Of a DNA stretch of 49,932 nucleotides, positions 26,335 to 35,091 are shown in pieces (the stretch's first letter is position 1; the number at the start of each line of letters is the position of its first letter). Made by a program: the position numbers and the translations under genes. This DNA comes from Butyrivibrio sp. (GTDB lineage: Bacteria > Bacillota_A > Clostridia > Lachnospirales > Lachnospiraceae). The stretch covers positions 1 through 49,932 of the forward strand of contig JAGOGF010000007.1 of NCBI GenBank assembly GCA_017996845.1, read 5' to 3'. The notes under the pieces are model-generated. The model was not told the origin of the DNA and searched no databases. It was given only the letters and a program-made list of their open reading frames with translations.

Positions 26335-26396
26335 AAAAAAGCTGTTGCTCCATAACTGATTTCATATATCTCAGTTATTTTGCAACAGCTTTTTTA
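26335..26396. terminator. Bidirectional terminator between tRNA-Lys and the radical SAM gene
   Basis: A perfect outer stem (AAAAAAGCTGTTGC at 26335-26348 and its complement at 26382-26395) encloses a second perfect 8-bp stem, ATAACTGA (26352-26359) / TCAGTTAT (26371-26378). A/T runs flank both ends, so it can stop transcripts from either side. It lies 6 bp after the stop codon of the radical SAM gene. Confidence 0.85.
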
Positions 26397-26401
26397 TTAC
26401 T

Positions 26402-27895
26402 TTACTGGTTCACCACATCCTGCGCTTTATCACTTGTTTCTGTTGTCTTTTCGAATGCAGCAAGTGTGTTATCTTCACGCTTCTCTTTAATATAGTTCTC
26501 GTACTTCGGTTTCTTATGTGTCTCGCTCTTCCAGATTTCATCTGCAACAGGAGCCCATTCTTTTGCATAATCATCACATTTTTCACAAAGATGATCAACC
26601 GATTCTTCTGATTCTTCATTTGTACCATGCGCGCCTGCTCTTGCTACCATTTCACGCAGCAATTGCGGATTTTCAAGCATCGGGCAGGGTCTTAAGTGAT
26701 TCCTGTTAAACGGCTGTCCCTTATGATATTCCATGAACAATGGACTTTGCAGCATTTCAAGGATGGAATTTTCATGAATGTTTGTATTGGAATAATGGAT
26801 AAATACACAAGGTTCTGCATCTCCGCTGGCATTGATATGGAAATAATTTCTGCCGCCTGCAATACATCCGCCAACAAATTCTCCATCATTCTGGAAATCC
26901 ATCGGATAAAATTCAATATCACATTTATCAGAACGGATATAGCGAATCTTATCAACCATTTTTCTGCGCTGCTCGACCGTAGGCATCAGTTCCGGAACTG
27001 CATTATTACCAACCGGCATATAATGGAAGTAGAATCCATATCTTGCACCCTTATCCGCAATCATTCTGAGAAATTTCTCATCTGTAACGGCTTCAATATT
27101 TTCACGTGTATAGCATATGGATGTGCCGAATATAATACCGTACTTTTTCAGAAGATCCATCGCCTTCATTACCGCTTCATAATGCCCATCGCCACGACGG
27201 GAATCATTTGTCTCCGGTGTTCCCTCAATGGAAAGCTGGAAGGTAATATTGCCAAGGCGTACCAGTTCCTTACAGAAATCCTCATCAATCAGGGTCGAAT
27301 TTGAATAAAGTGCAAACTCCACATCATTATGTTTTTCGGCCAGCTTAATAATATCTGCCTTGCGAACCAGTGGTTCTCCACCTGTCATCATATACAGATA
27401 CACGCCAAGTTCCTTACCCTGCGTAACAATCTTATCCATATCTTCAAAAGAAAGCATGTCCTTGTGTCCATAAGTACCAGACCAGCATCCTTTACAATGC
27501 ATATTACATGCAGAAGTAGGGTCAAAAAGAATCAGCCACGGAATATTACAATTGTACTTTTCTCTGTTGGCACGAATTGTCTTTGTACCTCTGAAAAAAG
27601 CCTCATATCCAAGGTTCAAAAGCATTGTTTTGGCAACATGCGGATTTGTCTCATCCAACACTTTATTGATAACTTTTACCCATCTGTTGTCCGGATCCTG
27701 TAACGCCTTACGAACCTTTTCAATAGAAGTTTTATCTGCACCTTTGCCATAGAACTTCTCTGCTTCATCAACCAATTTCATATAAGTAGCTGTTCTGTCA
27801 TCTGTCTTATCCAGATGCTTCAAAAGACCATCTGCAATCAGTCCAAATGCCTGTCTCTGCGCCGCATGTGAAATATTTTCTACTACTGAACTCAT
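26402..27895 (-). CDS. Radical SAM protein with cysteine-rich C-terminus
   Basis: This 497-residue protein has a helical N-terminal region of about 115 residues and then a radical SAM core with the cluster motif CNMHCKGC (C130, C134, C137), MMTGGEP and an SAM-binding-like strand. C-terminal cysteines (GGCIAGG, AEPCVF, CPMLENP, CEKCDDY) suggest auxiliary Fe-S binding as in SPASM-type enzymes. GGAGG lies 6 nt before ATG. A promoter is visible at 27940-27968. Divergently placed is a homologous protein without the cysteine motif (28120-29145). The substrate is unknown: no peptide precursor or obvious biosynthetic partner was found beside it. Confidence 0.88.
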   Translation of the reverse strand: MSSVVENISHAAQRQAFGLIADGLLKHLDKTDDRTATYMKLVDEAEKFYGKGADKTSIEKVRKALQDPDNRWVKVINKVLDETNPHVAKTMLLNLGYEAFFRGTKTIRANREKYNCNIPWLILFDPTSACNMHCKGCWSGTYGHKDMLSFEDMDKIVTQGKELGVYLYMMTGGEPLVRKADIIKLAEKHNDVEFALYSNSTLIDEDFCKELVRLGNITFQLSIEGTPETNDSRRGDGHYEAVMKAMDLLKKYGIIFGTSICYTRENIEAVTDEKFLRMIADKGARYGFYFHYMPVGNNAVPELMPTVEQRRKMVDKIRYIRSDKCDIEFYPMDFQNDGEFVGGCIAGGRNYFHINASGDAEPCVFIHYSNTNIHENSILEMLQSPLFMEYHKGQPFNRNHLRPCPMLENPQLLREMVARAGAHGTNEESEESVDHLCEKCDDYAKEWAPVADEIWKSETHKKPKYENYIKEKREDNTLAAFEKTTETSDKAQDVVNQ

Positions 27896-27939
27896 AACTA
27901 TCCTCCATTATTCCAAACAAACCCTTTTATATATTGTAA

Positions 27940-27968
27940 ATTATATGTTTTTATTTTGATAATGTCAT
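27940..27968 (-). promoter_or_regulatory. Promoter of the radical SAM gene
   Basis: On the minus strand a -35 ATGACA (27963-27968) and a perfect -10 TATAAT (27940-27945) have a 17-bp spacer, 45 bp before the start codon. The palindrome at 27998-28021 lies 30 bp upstream of the -35 box. Confidence 0.65.
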
Positions 27969-27997
27969 CGGACAAAGAATTCGTTTCGTCTTATTTT

Positions 27998-28021
27998 GGG
28001 ACAAAAATCGTTTTTTGTCCC
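27998..28021. promoter_or_regulatory. Perfect 24-bp palindrome, candidate regulator operator
   Basis: Arms GGGACAAAAA and TTTTTGTCCC are perfect complements around a TCGT centre in the divergent intergenic region. A further half-site GGACAAA lies at 27970-27976, just beside the -35 box of the minus-strand promoter. There is no T-run placing it as a terminator of any gene. The size and symmetry fit a dimeric repressor such as the TetR-family protein encoded at 29209-29772; that assignment is inference. Confidence 0.6.
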
Positions 28022-28119
28022 TATGCGAAACAGCTCAGATGAAATAAGATAACAATGTATAAATGGGTGTGTTTCCTTTATATGGAGCATTTACAACGAT
28101 AGGATTCAGGTGGATAAAT

Positions 28120-29145
28120 TTGGATACACAACGTATTACAAGATTAATGATAGATACTGCTGTCAGCCGTGGAATCAGAGATATGTCTGACAATCCCAAA
28201 CGAAGCATCCGTAAGCTTGCGGATCTTGGGAAACAATTTTCGACCGGACGTTTTCAACGTGAGATTATCGATATTATCCAGGGACTTCTGGAAAATGATA
28301 ACAGCCCGTATTACAGTCTGATCGAAGATTTTCTGGCACATACGGATCATGCTTCCATTCGAAGATTTGGTATTAATATGGGATACACCAGCTGGACCTA
28401 TGGGGCAAGGGTTCTTCGTGCAAAGTCAGAGGAGCTGCATGTGTCATTACCATGGCTGCTGACTTTTCGTTATGTTCCGGATAACAGCGATCCAGCTGCA
28501 ATGACCCCCGACAATATTCGTAAAATCATTGAACAGGCCAAGCCTCTTGGCATCAATTCCTTTTGCTTTTTTCAGAAAGGCGGTGTGATTGCCTCCAATG
28601 ACCTGATCAGTATTTTTCGTGAAAACGAAGAATGTGGATTCTTTTATTTTCTGACGCAGGCACAAGTAACTGCTGCACAGGCCTCTGCCCTGAAAAGCTG
28701 TGGAAATGTCATGCTGTCAATTGATATTGATGCTCCTGAAAGCTATGACACCTGTATGGGATTGCGTGACTCTCATCTGTTATATGGCATACATCATTTC
28801 TACAGTGATGCAGACTGGGGAACTTCCGAAGATTGCGAGAATGTAAAAAAATACCTTAGCTACAACAGCAGTATGATTTTTCTTGTTCAAAAAGATACTT
28901 GTTCCAGAAGTGCTGGTGACTTTGCCAAAAGGGTTCGTATGGAACAGAGGTACCCTTGTTTTATCTGGGATCTGCACGCTGATATTCGCGAAATCAGTCG
29001 AATTATATGTGATAACGAAACACTGATTGAATTCAATTCCGATGGAAGTATACAAAACCCTTCCGGTTCCTCTCTGAATGTTCTCAGTCCGAATGAAACC
29101 TTGCAGCATGTACTTGCAGAAACCATGCCGGTTTTAAATACCTGA
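28120..29145 (+). CDS. Radical SAM-like protein lacking the Fe-S cysteine motif
   Basis: This 341-residue protein is clearly related to the divergent radical SAM protein. Both have a helical N-terminal part, then G(Y)-rich NMGY...G.+.+RA..E and PWLL.F (residues 111-116 here), an MT.DNI.KI...KPLG helix, and the SIDIDAPE strand matching SIEGTPE. The loop that should hold CxxxCxxC (117-127 here) is shortened and contains no cysteine, so it cannot bind the catalytic cluster. The start is a TTG with AGGTGG 6 nt upstream; an ATG 19 codons earlier has no ribosome site. It is probably a partner or regulatory pseudoenzyme. No previously named family was recognised. Confidence 0.75.
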   Translation: MDTQRITRLMIDTAVSRGIRDMSDNPKRSIRKLADLGKQFSTGRFQREIIDIIQGLLENDNSPYYSLIEDFLAHTDHASIRRFGINMGYTSWTYGARVLRAKSEELHVSLPWLLTFRYVPDNSDPAAMTPDNIRKIIEQAKPLGINSFCFFQKGGVIASNDLISIFRENEECGFFYFLTQAQVTAAQASALKSCGNVMLSIDIDAPESYDTCMGLRDSHLLYGIHHFYSDADWGTSEDCENVKKYLSYNSSMIFLVQKDTCSRSAGDFAKRVRMEQRYPCFIWDLHADIREISRIICDNETLIEFNSDGSIQNPSGSSLNVLSPNETLQHVLAETMPVLNT

Positions 29146-29183
29146 ACTGTCAAAGCGGGCAGTAATCCATTTTATATATATAT

Positions 29184-29219
29184 AAAAAGATGAGAAACAT
29201 CATGTTTCTCATCTTTTTT
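29184..29219. terminator. Bidirectional terminator between the pseudo-radical SAM and TetR genes
   Basis: A 16-bp perfect stem (29184-29199 with 29203-29218) and a 3-nt loop are flanked by A5 and T6, so either strand gives a stem plus U-tract. The stop codon of the minus-strand TetR gene lies inside the stem. Confidence 0.85.
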
Positions 29220-29772
29220 CATAACTTTCTTCATCTTCATCACGCAAAATCTGTTTTGCAAGTCCTACACTCACATTCTTAAGATTCTCCACGAATTCAT
29301 CCGGTTTCATTTTCATACCCTCTGACATCCATCGCATGATGGAAGCAAGAAATGCATCTCCAAAGAAGGTAATAAAAAAATCCTTTGCCTCTTCATCCTT
29401 ATACAGATCTTTAATATAATAACTCATCAAAGGATGGATGGTATCAATTATATAATCATGAAATGAATTCTGGCCTTCAATTTTCAACGCACTTTTATAG
29501 AACTCTCTGTCTTCATAAAAGCGGTTGCAGATATCCTGCACTGCATCCCAGCCGGTATGGTAAGACGTAACATCCATCTTACCCAGAAAGTCCACATAAA
29601 AAATCCAGTTCACAAGATCATACTTATCCTTAAAATGATAATAAAAACTTTTACGATTCATACCACACGCTTCACAGATATCGGATACACTGATCTTTTC
29701 AAAGGGCTTTTCACGCATTAAGTTTTTTAAGGATGCCGCAAGTGCATTCTTGGTAATATTTGAGTCTGCCAT
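29209..29772 (-). CDS. TetR/AcrR family transcriptional regulator
   Basis: This 187-residue regulator has an N-terminal helix-turn-helix: FEKISVSDICEACGMNRKSFYYHFKDKYDLVNW (about residues 19-51). The C-terminal ligand-binding half resembles the DhaS-like TetR subgroup. The ribosome site is weak (GGAA). It begins only 20 bp after sufU with no terminator or promoter between, so it may be transcribed from the suf operon. It faces the cluster-less radical SAM-like gene. The nearest large palindrome is at 27998-28021, which makes the radical SAM pair its most likely target; this is inference. Confidence 0.88.
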   Translation of the reverse strand: MADSNITKNALAASLKNLMREKPFEKISVSDICEACGMNRKSFYYHFKDKYDLVNWIFYVDFLGKMDVTSYHTGWDAVQDICNRFYEDREFYKSALKIEGQNSFHDYIIDTIHPLMSYYIKDLYKDEEAKDFFITFFGDAFLASIMRWMSEGMKMKPDEFVENLKNVSVGLAKQILRDEDEESYEKR

Positions 29773-29792
29773 TTTATTCCGTCATTTTCTGT

Positions 29793-30236
29793 CTACTTGT
29801 GCGCCTTTTCAGGGTGCTCCAGCATCTCCTGCATGGTATGCCAGCCAAGTACCGCACACTTAACACGTGCCGGCATGTGAGCCACATCCTGTAGTGCTGC
29901 CGATTCATCCAGTTCTTCCATATCTTCTTCTGTTATATGCTCTCCCTTGATCATTCCCATGAACTTTTCTGCACGCTTTACCGCATCGTCTTTTTTAAGT
30001 CCAATAATCTGATCCAGCATCATATCAACAGAAGCCTGTGATATCGCGCAACCGCTTCCATTAAACATACCATCTGTAATTACGCCATCTGTAATTCTCA
30101 GCTGCAAATTAATATCATCTCCGCAACTCGGATTTACACCTTCCAGCACCAGATCGGGATTTTCCATATCTCCCTTGTGCGAAGGCCGTAAATTGTGCTC
30201 ATTTACAATTTCGCGGTATAACTGTTTAAGCTCCAT
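29793..30236 (-). CDS. sufU: SUF system scaffold / sulfur-transfer protein SufU
   Basis: This 147-residue protein belongs to the SufU family, which accepts persulfide sulfur from SufS and passes it to the SufBCD scaffold. The zinc ligands and acceptor cysteine are in NPSCGDD (C38, D40), GSGCAISQ (C63) and VKCAVLGW (C127). SufU-type insert sequence (IKGEHITEEDMEEL) distinguishes it from IscU. The ATG overlaps the end of sufS by 11 bp, so production of both partners is coupled. It is the last recognised suf gene. Confidence 0.94.
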   Translation of the reverse strand: MELKQLYREIVNEHNLRPSHKGDMENPDLVLEGVNPSCGDDINLQLRITDGVITDGMFNGSGCAISQASVDMMLDQIIGLKKDDAVKRAEKFMGMIKGEHITEEDMEELDESAALQDVAHMPARVKCAVLGWHTMQEMLEHPEKAHK

Positions 30237-31446
30237 ATCCCATAACCTTTCTGATTCCGGACAGTTTCTCCAGAAAACGGCTGACCTCTTCCTCTGTATT
30301 GTAGAAATAGAGACTTGCTCTCGCCGTAGATCCTACCTGCAAAAGCTGCATCAGCGGCTGCGCGCAGTGATGCCCCGCTCTGATGCAGATATGATCTTCA
30401 TTCAGAAGAGATGCCGTATCATGCGGATGAACCCCCTCTATCGTAAAGGTCACAATCCCACAATGCTTATCAGAATCCGGTGAACCATATATCTTAATAT
30501 ACGGCATTTTTTTCATTCCGTCCATAAGCTGTCTGGTCAACAGCTGTTCCTGTTCTGCAATATGCTCAAATCCAACCTGTTGCAGATAATCAATTGCTGC
30601 ATGCAGTCCCACTGCCCCCGCTGCATTTACCGTTCCGGCCTCAAATTTCTGCGGTACAGGTGCATAGGTTGCATCCTGTCTGCTCACATACTCTATCATC
30701 TCTCCACCGGTCAGAAACGGCGGCATAGCATCAAGAAGTTCCATCCTGCCATATAAAACACCGATTCCCATGGGTGCCATCAGCTTATGTCCTGAAAACG
30801 CAAAAAAGTCTGCGCCCAGTTTTGTGACATCAACCGGTTTATGCGGCGTAGACTGCGCGCCATCCACTACAACAACTGCGCCCACTTCATGTGCCCTGTC
30901 TGCTATTTCACGAACCGGATTGGTTACGCCTAGCACATTGGAAACTTCTGCAACTGCAACCAGTTTTGTTTTTTCCGTAATCTTGTTCTGAATTTCCTGC
31001 GCCGTAATTCTGCCTTCTGCATCCGGCTCCATAAATACAAGTTTGGCACCGTTTTGTCTGGCAACCATCTGCCACGGAAGAATATTACTGTGGTGTTCCA
31101 TCACCGTCAGAACAATTTCATCCTCTGCATGAATGTTATGTAGTCCATAGCTGTAGGCAACCAGATTCAGAGATTCTGTGGTATTTCTGGTAAAAATAAT
31201 CTCCCCATCCTGCTCTGCGCCGATAAACTTTGCCACTGCATGTCTGGCATCCTCATAACGTTTTGTCGCGTCAATACTCCAGTCATACAATCCCCGAAGC
31301 GGATTCGCATTTGCATTTGTATAAAAATCTTTCACAGCGTCCATTACCTGTATCGGACGCTGCGACGTTGCTGCATTATCAAAATAAATATAGTCTTTCT
31401 TCTGTAAAATAGGAAAATCCCTACGATATTGCTCTGCTACACTCAT
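30226..31446 (-). CDS. sufS: Cysteine desulfurase SufS
   Basis: This 406-residue PLP enzyme takes sulfur from cysteine for Fe-S cluster assembly. It has the PLP-lysine in FFAFSGHKLMAP (K221), DGAQSTPH, and the active cysteine in RAGHHCAQPLM (C361) with a group II-type loop. The ATG after GGAGG (5 nt) is the start; a frame 35 codons longer begins with a GTG and no site. It lies 189 bp after sufD. That gap holds no obvious promoter or terminator; a 48-codon frame (31421-31567) was not accepted as a gene. Confidence 0.95.
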   Translation of the reverse strand: MSVAEQYRRDFPILQKKDYIYFDNAATSQRPIQVMDAVKDFYTNANANPLRGLYDWSIDATKRYEDARHAVAKFIGAEQDGEIIFTRNTTESLNLVAYSYGLHNIHAEDEIVLTVMEHHSNILPWQMVARQNGAKLVFMEPDAEGRITAQEIQNKITEKTKLVAVAEVSNVLGVTNPVREIADRAHEVGAVVVVDGAQSTPHKPVDVTKLGADFFAFSGHKLMAPMGIGVLYGRMELLDAMPPFLTGGEMIEYVSRQDATYAPVPQKFEAGTVNAAGAVGLHAAIDYLQQVGFEHIAEQEQLLTRQLMDGMKKMPYIKIYGSPDSDKHCGIVTFTIEGVHPHDTASLLNEDHICIRAGHHCAQPLMQLLQVGSTARASLYFYNTEEEVSRFLEKLSGIRKVMGYGA

Positions 31447-31635
31447 TTTTTCCTCCATGCGGAGCGTTTTTTGCAAAGGCATATGATGAAAAAACTGCTG
31501 TTTCGCATCCGTAATCATGAAGATCTGCACTCCGTCGCGAATCTTCTGCACGAAAGATTTCCATCATAAATTTTTCACTTTTCTCCCTGCAGAGTAACTA
31601 CCGCTTTCCGCTTCTCCAAGGTCTGTTTTCTGTAT

Positions 31636-32802
31636 TTACAGAATTTTCCTGATATAGTCCTCTACTGTTCCGCGAAGATAATCCTCCGGTATCAGTCTGC
31701 CAATGCTTTCAAGCCTTGCACGTACCATGATTTTCTTTGCCTCTTCTTCGCTGATTCCGCGTGTCTGCATGTAAAACAGAAGGTCTTCTCCCAGCTGTCC
31801 AATGGATGCGCCGTGTCTTCCGTCAACATCTTCTTCCTGGCACAGGATCAGTGGAATGGTACGGTTGACCACATCCGGACTAAGCAGCAGAGTATCTTCC
31901 TGCTCATCCCCTGTTGATCCGCAGGAACCATTTCTGAAATCAATTGTTCCGCGGAATGTCTTTTGTGTCTGATCCATCAGAACTCCTCTGAAGATCATCT
32001 CCGACTGTGTCTTTCTGCCACGCTGCTCCGCAACGTAATTCATATCATATTGCTGATCATATCTACACAGGTAACCTGTATTATCATGAAAAGAAGCTTC
32101 TTTTCCGAGCAAATTGATATGGCACCCGTTCCATACCTTCTGCGCGCCCATCTCCATCTGAATCAGATCGATGAATGCGTTTTCCTCACAAACTCCGCCA
32201 ATATCATCAAAATGTAGGAACCCGGATCCCAGCATCTGAACCTTTACCAGATGAATGATTGCTCCTTGCTCAGCATATAATTTCGTACTGATCCCGTGAA
32301 ATCCCGCTGCATCTTCTTCCGAACGATAATCCATAACCACTGTTATTTCCGAACCACGCTCTGCATGAATGATCTGACGACTAAGAGATCCTTCTCCATC
32401 CTGCATATAATCATGTAATACAAGCGGCTCCACAATTTTCCTGTTTGCTTGTGCACGAACCACCGTTGTTGTCACTTGCATATGATCCATCAGGCGATCG
32501 GCGTCAATCCCCATCCCTGTATGCACCTGCTGCTCTGCATTTCTGGAATAGGTATCTCCGTTTGGTCCCTGTATATTTGCAGCATTTTGCTTTTTTGTAA
32601 TTTCAGCAGCACCTGCAAAAATTTCTTCCGCTTTTGCTGCCGGGACCTGTGTTTCAACCGATATGCCTTCCGGAACGCGTTCAGGTAATGTTACCTCCAA
32701 GCGGTCGATCCGAATATTTTCCTGTACAATACTGCTTTCGTTTACGTGCAACCAGTTATATGTAAGTGCCGGAAGCACATTAACCTTCATATTTATATCC
32801 AT
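31636..32802 (-). CDS. sufD: Fe-S cluster assembly protein SufD
   Basis: This 388-residue protein has the right-handed beta-helix of SufB/SufD. It is the partner of SufB in the SufBC2D scaffold. The SEMIFRGVLMDQTQKTFRGTIDFRNG segment and the C-terminal HGASIGQLGEDLLFYMQTRGISEEEAKKIM helix are typical of the family. AAAGG lies 8 nt before ATG. It is 17 bp after sufB. It is shorter than SufB and lacks its N-terminal region, as expected. Confidence 0.92.
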   Translation of the reverse strand: MDINMKVNVLPALTYNWLHVNESSIVQENIRIDRLEVTLPERVPEGISVETQVPAAKAEEIFAGAAEITKKQNAANIQGPNGDTYSRNAEQQVHTGMGIDADRLMDHMQVTTTVVRAQANRKIVEPLVLHDYMQDGEGSLSRQIIHAERGSEITVVMDYRSEEDAAGFHGISTKLYAEQGAIIHLVKVQMLGSGFLHFDDIGGVCEENAFIDLIQMEMGAQKVWNGCHINLLGKEASFHDNTGYLCRYDQQYDMNYVAEQRGRKTQSEMIFRGVLMDQTQKTFRGTIDFRNGSCGSTGDEQEDTLLLSPDVVNRTIPLILCQEEDVDGRHGASIGQLGEDLLFYMQTRGISEEEAKKIMVRARLESIGRLIPEDYLRGTVEDYIRKIL

Positions 32803-32819
32803 AGTTTGAGCCTTTCACA

Positions 32820-34232
32820 TTACATATTCCCGGACATTTCCAGCTTGATCAGATTGTTCATCTCAACCGCATATTCAAGCGGAAGTTCCTTGGATACCGG
32901 ATTTGCAAATCCACTTACGATCATCGCTCTGGCATCTGCTTCCTTGATTCCTCTCGACATCAGGTAGAAAACCGCATCATCACTGATACGCCCGATTTTT
33001 GCTTCGTGCCCTACATCCGCATCATCTGTCCTGATATCCATTCCCGGAATGGTATCCGATCTGGAAATAGAATCCAGCATCAGTGAATCACAGGCAACAG
33101 ATGCTTTTGCATGTTTGGCTTCCTTTTGGATCGTAACACTGCTGCGATAGGTGCCGACTCCGCCATCCTTGGATATGGATTTTGTTGTAATGACAGAGGA
33201 TGTATAGGGTCCCTGGTGAACCACTTTTGCGCCAGTATCCAGATTCTGCCCTTTTCCGGCAAACGTAATTCCTGTATATTCCATTTTGGCATGTGCGCCT
33301 TTTAATATCGTCATCGGATACAGATAGGAAACATGGGATCCAAAGGAACCGGATACCCACTCCATGATACCGTTTTCTTCAACAAGCGCACGTTTTGTAT
33401 TCAGGTTATACATATTCTTAGACCAGTTTTCAATTGTAGAATACCTTAAATGCGCATTCTTTTTTACATATAATTCAACACAGCCCGCATGCAGATTTGC
33501 TACATTATATTTTGGCGCAGAACAGCCTTCGATAAAATGCAGATTCGCTCCTTCATCAACAATGATCAGTGTGTGTTCAAACTGTCCCGCACCTGCTGCA
33601 TTCAGTCGGAAATACGACTGCAGGGGAATTTCAACCTTTACACCCTTTGGTACGTATACAAAAGAACCGCCTGACCATACCGCGCCGTGAAGCGCCGCAA
33701 ATTTATGATCCGTAGGCGGTACCAGTTTCATGAAATATTCATGAACCATATCTGCGTACTCACCCTTGAGTGCACTCTCCATATCGGTATAAATAACACC
33801 CTGCGCTGCAACCTCATCTTTCACATTATGATATACAAGTTCGGAATCATATTGTGCACCGACTCCTGCGAGCGATTCGCGTTCTGCCTGTGGAATTCCC
33901 AGACGTTCAAAGGTATTCTTAATATCTTCCGGAACTTCTTCCCAGTTTCCCTTCATCTCTGATTTTGAGCGCACATAGGTAGCAATTTTATCTATATCAA
34001 GGCCAGAAATATCTGGTCCCCAGTTCGGAACTTCTTTTTTATTATAGATTTCAAGACTTTTCAGGCGAAAATCAAGCATCCACTGGGGATCACTCTTTTC
34101 CCTTGAAATACGTTCCACAATATCCGTGGTCAATCCTTCCTTCTCACGGAAAAACGCCTGATCGTTCTCTTCGTCTTTTATGTCATATACGCTGCGGTCG
34201 ATATCGACCACAACCGATTTTTTTTCACTCAT
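32820..34232 (-). CDS. sufB: Fe-S cluster assembly protein SufB
   Basis: SufB (470 residues) is the central scaffold that builds the new Fe-S cluster with SufC and SufD. The family motifs are intact: KSEMKGNWEEVPEDIKNTF, GVGAQYDSE, ALHGAVWSGGSFVYVPKGV, EGCSAPKYNVANLHAGCVELYV, and the C-terminal MSRGIKEADARAMIVSGF. It lies 60 bp after sufC. Its ribosome site is only moderate (GGTGCGG with a longer gap). Confidence 0.96.
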   Translation of the reverse strand: MSEKKSVVVDIDRSVYDIKDEENDQAFFREKEGLTTDIVERISREKSDPQWMLDFRLKSLEIYNKKEVPNWGPDISGLDIDKIATYVRSKSEMKGNWEEVPEDIKNTFERLGIPQAERESLAGVGAQYDSELVYHNVKDEVAAQGVIYTDMESALKGEYADMVHEYFMKLVPPTDHKFAALHGAVWSGGSFVYVPKGVKVEIPLQSYFRLNAAGAGQFEHTLIIVDEGANLHFIEGCSAPKYNVANLHAGCVELYVKKNAHLRYSTIENWSKNMYNLNTKRALVEENGIMEWVSGSFGSHVSYLYPMTILKGAHAKMEYTGITFAGKGQNLDTGAKVVHQGPYTSSVITTKSISKDGGVGTYRSSVTIQKEAKHAKASVACDSLMLDSISRSDTIPGMDIRTDDADVGHEAKIGRISDDAVFYLMSRGIKEADARAMIVSGFANPVSKELPLEYAVEMNNLIKLEMSGNM

Positions 34233-34292
34233 GCTGGTTTCCGCACCCTTCTGTATTGCAAACCTGTTCTGTCCTTTGTTTAGATCGCAGGA

Positions 34293-35039
34293 TCAGTTTT
34301 CAAACCGTTCAAATCCATGATCATTAATCTCATCTACCAGTGATCCATCACCTGTATGAACAAGATTTCCCTTTACCAGTACATGTGTATAATCCACATG
34401 CAGCGATTCCAGAATCTTGGTGCTGTGCGTAATGATCAGAAGTGCACCATCTTTTTGTTTCTGATACTCTTTGATTCCTTTGGAAACCGTGCGGACTGCA
34501 TCCACATCCAGTCCGGAATCCGTTTCATCCAGAATTGCAAGTTTGGGACTGAGCATCAGAAGCTGTAAAATCTCGGCTTTTTTCTTTTCTCCGCCGGAAA
34601 ATCCAACATTCAGATCTCTGTTTGCATAAGCCTCATCCATATCAAGCAAGTCCATTGCTTCCTTCATCTGTTTCTGAAAGGCAAGGAGTTTTACCGGCGT
34701 ACCTGTCTTTTCATGATATGCGTTTCTAATAAAGCTTCCAAGGGAAATTCCGGGAACTTCAAGCGGACTCTGAAAGGAAAGAAATATACCTGCCTGGGCG
34801 CGTTTATCTGTTGACGCCCTGGTAATATCCTGTCCATCAAAAATAATATTGCCATCTGTAATTGCATAATGAGGATTCCCCATCAGCGTATAACCAAGCG
34901 TGGATTTCCCGGCGCCGTTAGGTCCCATTAAAACATGTGTCTCTCCCGCTTTGATATTCAGATTTATACCATGCAGAATCGGAAGTTCATCAATTGATAC
35001 TGATATATTCTTTACCTGCAGCAATAACTGTTCTGACAT
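34293..35039 (-). CDS. sufC: Fe-S cluster assembly ATPase SufC
   Basis: This 248-residue ABC-type ATPase drives conformational change in the SufBCD complex. Walker A GPNGAGKST, signature FSGGEKKKAEILQ and Walker B LAILDETDSGLD are intact; the ETDSGLD form is the SufC hallmark. AGAGGG lies 5 nt before ATG. It is the first gene of the suf operon, with a promoter and a palindrome directly upstream. Confidence 0.97.
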   Translation of the reverse strand: MSEQLLLQVKNISVSIDELPILHGINLNIKAGETHVLMGPNGAGKSTLGYTLMGNPHYAITDGNIIFDGQDITRASTDKRAQAGIFLSFQSPLEVPGISLGSFIRNAYHEKTGTPVKLLAFQKQMKEAMDLLDMDEAYANRDLNVGFSGGEKKKAEILQLLMLSPKLAILDETDSGLDVDAVRTVSKGIKEYQKQKDGALLIITHSTKILESLHVDYTHVLVKGNLVHTGDGSLVDEINDHGFERFEN

Positions 35040-35073
35040 AACATCCCTCTTTCTTTATATGAACATTTTCCTA

Positions 35074-35086
35074 CCTAATTACTAGG
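35074..35086. promoter_or_regulatory. Candidate operator downstream of the suf promoter
   Basis: CCTA and TAGG arms flank ATTAC (13 bp), directly after the -10 box and over the expected start of transcription. A further CCTA lies just beside it (35070-35073), extending the site. This position fits a repressor. In Clostridia an IscR/Rrf2-type regulator often controls suf, but no such gene is in the window. Confidence 0.4.
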
Positions 35087-35091
35087 ATTAA

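Noticed and set aside
28063..28119. 19-codon N-terminal extension of the radical SAM-like protein
   Set aside because: The ATG at 28063 has no ribosome site and the extension has no match in the paralogue; TTG at 28120 follows AGGTGG.
31447..31551. 35-codon N-terminal extension of SufS
   Set aside because: It starts with a GTG without a ribosome site, whereas the ATG at 31446 has GGAGG and gives the normal SufS length.
31421..31567. 48-codon frame between sufD and sufS
   Set aside because: It overlaps the sufS start and its ribosome site is too far from the ATG; no recognisable sequence pattern.
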